From NCBI GenBank assembly GCA_001598975.1, contig BBXU01001233.1, positions 1 to 50,746 of the forward strand: a stretch of DNA of 50,746 nt. Direction: 5' to 3'. The position numbers were made by a program, and so were the translations under genes. The notes beneath the pieces were generated by a model. It had not been told where the DNA came from. It did no database searches and saw only the letters and a list, made by a program, of their open reading frames with translations. This stretch comes from Parachlorella kessleri. Lineage: Eukaryota; Chlorophyta; Trebouxiophyceae; Chlorellales; Chlorellaceae. Shown piece after piece: positions 50,508 to 50,746 of the stretch (positions are counted from its first letter, which is position 1; the number at the start of each line of letters is the position of its first letter).

Positions 50508-50746
50508 GTGCGGCGGACAACAGGAGTCTGTACCCGGTTGCTGGCATACTCTAAACCCACATCACCAGCTTCTCTGCTGGGGAAGAGCCTGTCTCTGCAA
50601 CTGAGCTTGGCTGAGCGTGTCTTTCTGGCTGGCGCCTGTTGCTCTCTTGAGCTCACTGTTGCCTACAGTTGGCTATTGCCAATTGTCATTGCACTGTGCA
50701 CGTTGGGTTCTGGAGCCACCCATAGGAGTGCGCACTACACCCAGCG

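Overview
The window is nuclear DNA of a eukaryote, most likely a chlorophyte green alga. Genes are dense and intron-rich, with about 94 internal introns traced by reading-frame continuity. Introns are short, exons start after ...GCAG, coding sequence is GC- and CAG-rich, and TGTAA polyadenylation words follow several stop codons. No species is claimed. No bacterial-style operons, rRNA, tRNA or CRISPR were seen. Open frames that cross several exons (for example about 1.8 kb near 11.4-13.2 kb) are parts of larger spliced genes.

Layout, left to right. (1) The C-terminal half of a RECQ5-like DNA helicase (+), with a TFIIS-type N-terminal domain at its end. (2) A complete two-exon INSIG-like membrane protein (-). 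(3) An unrecognised seven-exon protein with a coiled coil (-), one intron of which holds an AT-rich island. (4) A very large ABCG24/28-type ABC transporter (-, about 21 exons) with a Cys-rich ectodomain, an EF-hand and a roughly 500-residue linker; two of its introns carry the same 55-bp repeat. (5) A Misato/DML1 homologue (+). (6) A 764-aa coiled-coil protein (+). (7) Ceramide kinase (-). (8) XPC/RAD4 (+). (9) A 90-aa protein with a myristoylation-type N terminus and a perfect p97/VCP-interacting motif, like animal SVIP (+). (10) An unrecognised 520-aa protein with a 22-nt micro-exon (-). (11) A 2-oxoglutarate/Fe(II) dioxygenase (-). (12) A four-exon DUF4242 (SCO4226-like) protein (-). (13) A flavin-dependent monooxygenase (+) that runs off the right edge.

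The genes do not form one pathway. Three touch ER or membrane lipid biology (INSIG-like, ceramide kinase, ABCG). Three touch DNA maintenance or protein extraction (RecQ, XPC, the SVIP-like adaptor). Two redox enzymes lie near the right end. Divergent pairs that probably share promoter space are ABCG/Misato, ceramide kinase/XPC and DUF4242/FMO.

The most noteworthy observations are the INSIG-like gene in a presumed green alga, the SVIP-like VIM protein, the RecQ-TFIIS-N fusion, the spliced DUF4242 gene with a 7-nt first coding exon, the EF-hand inside an ABCG linker, the 55-bp intronic repeat, and an unusually high share of GC-AG introns (6 of about 94).
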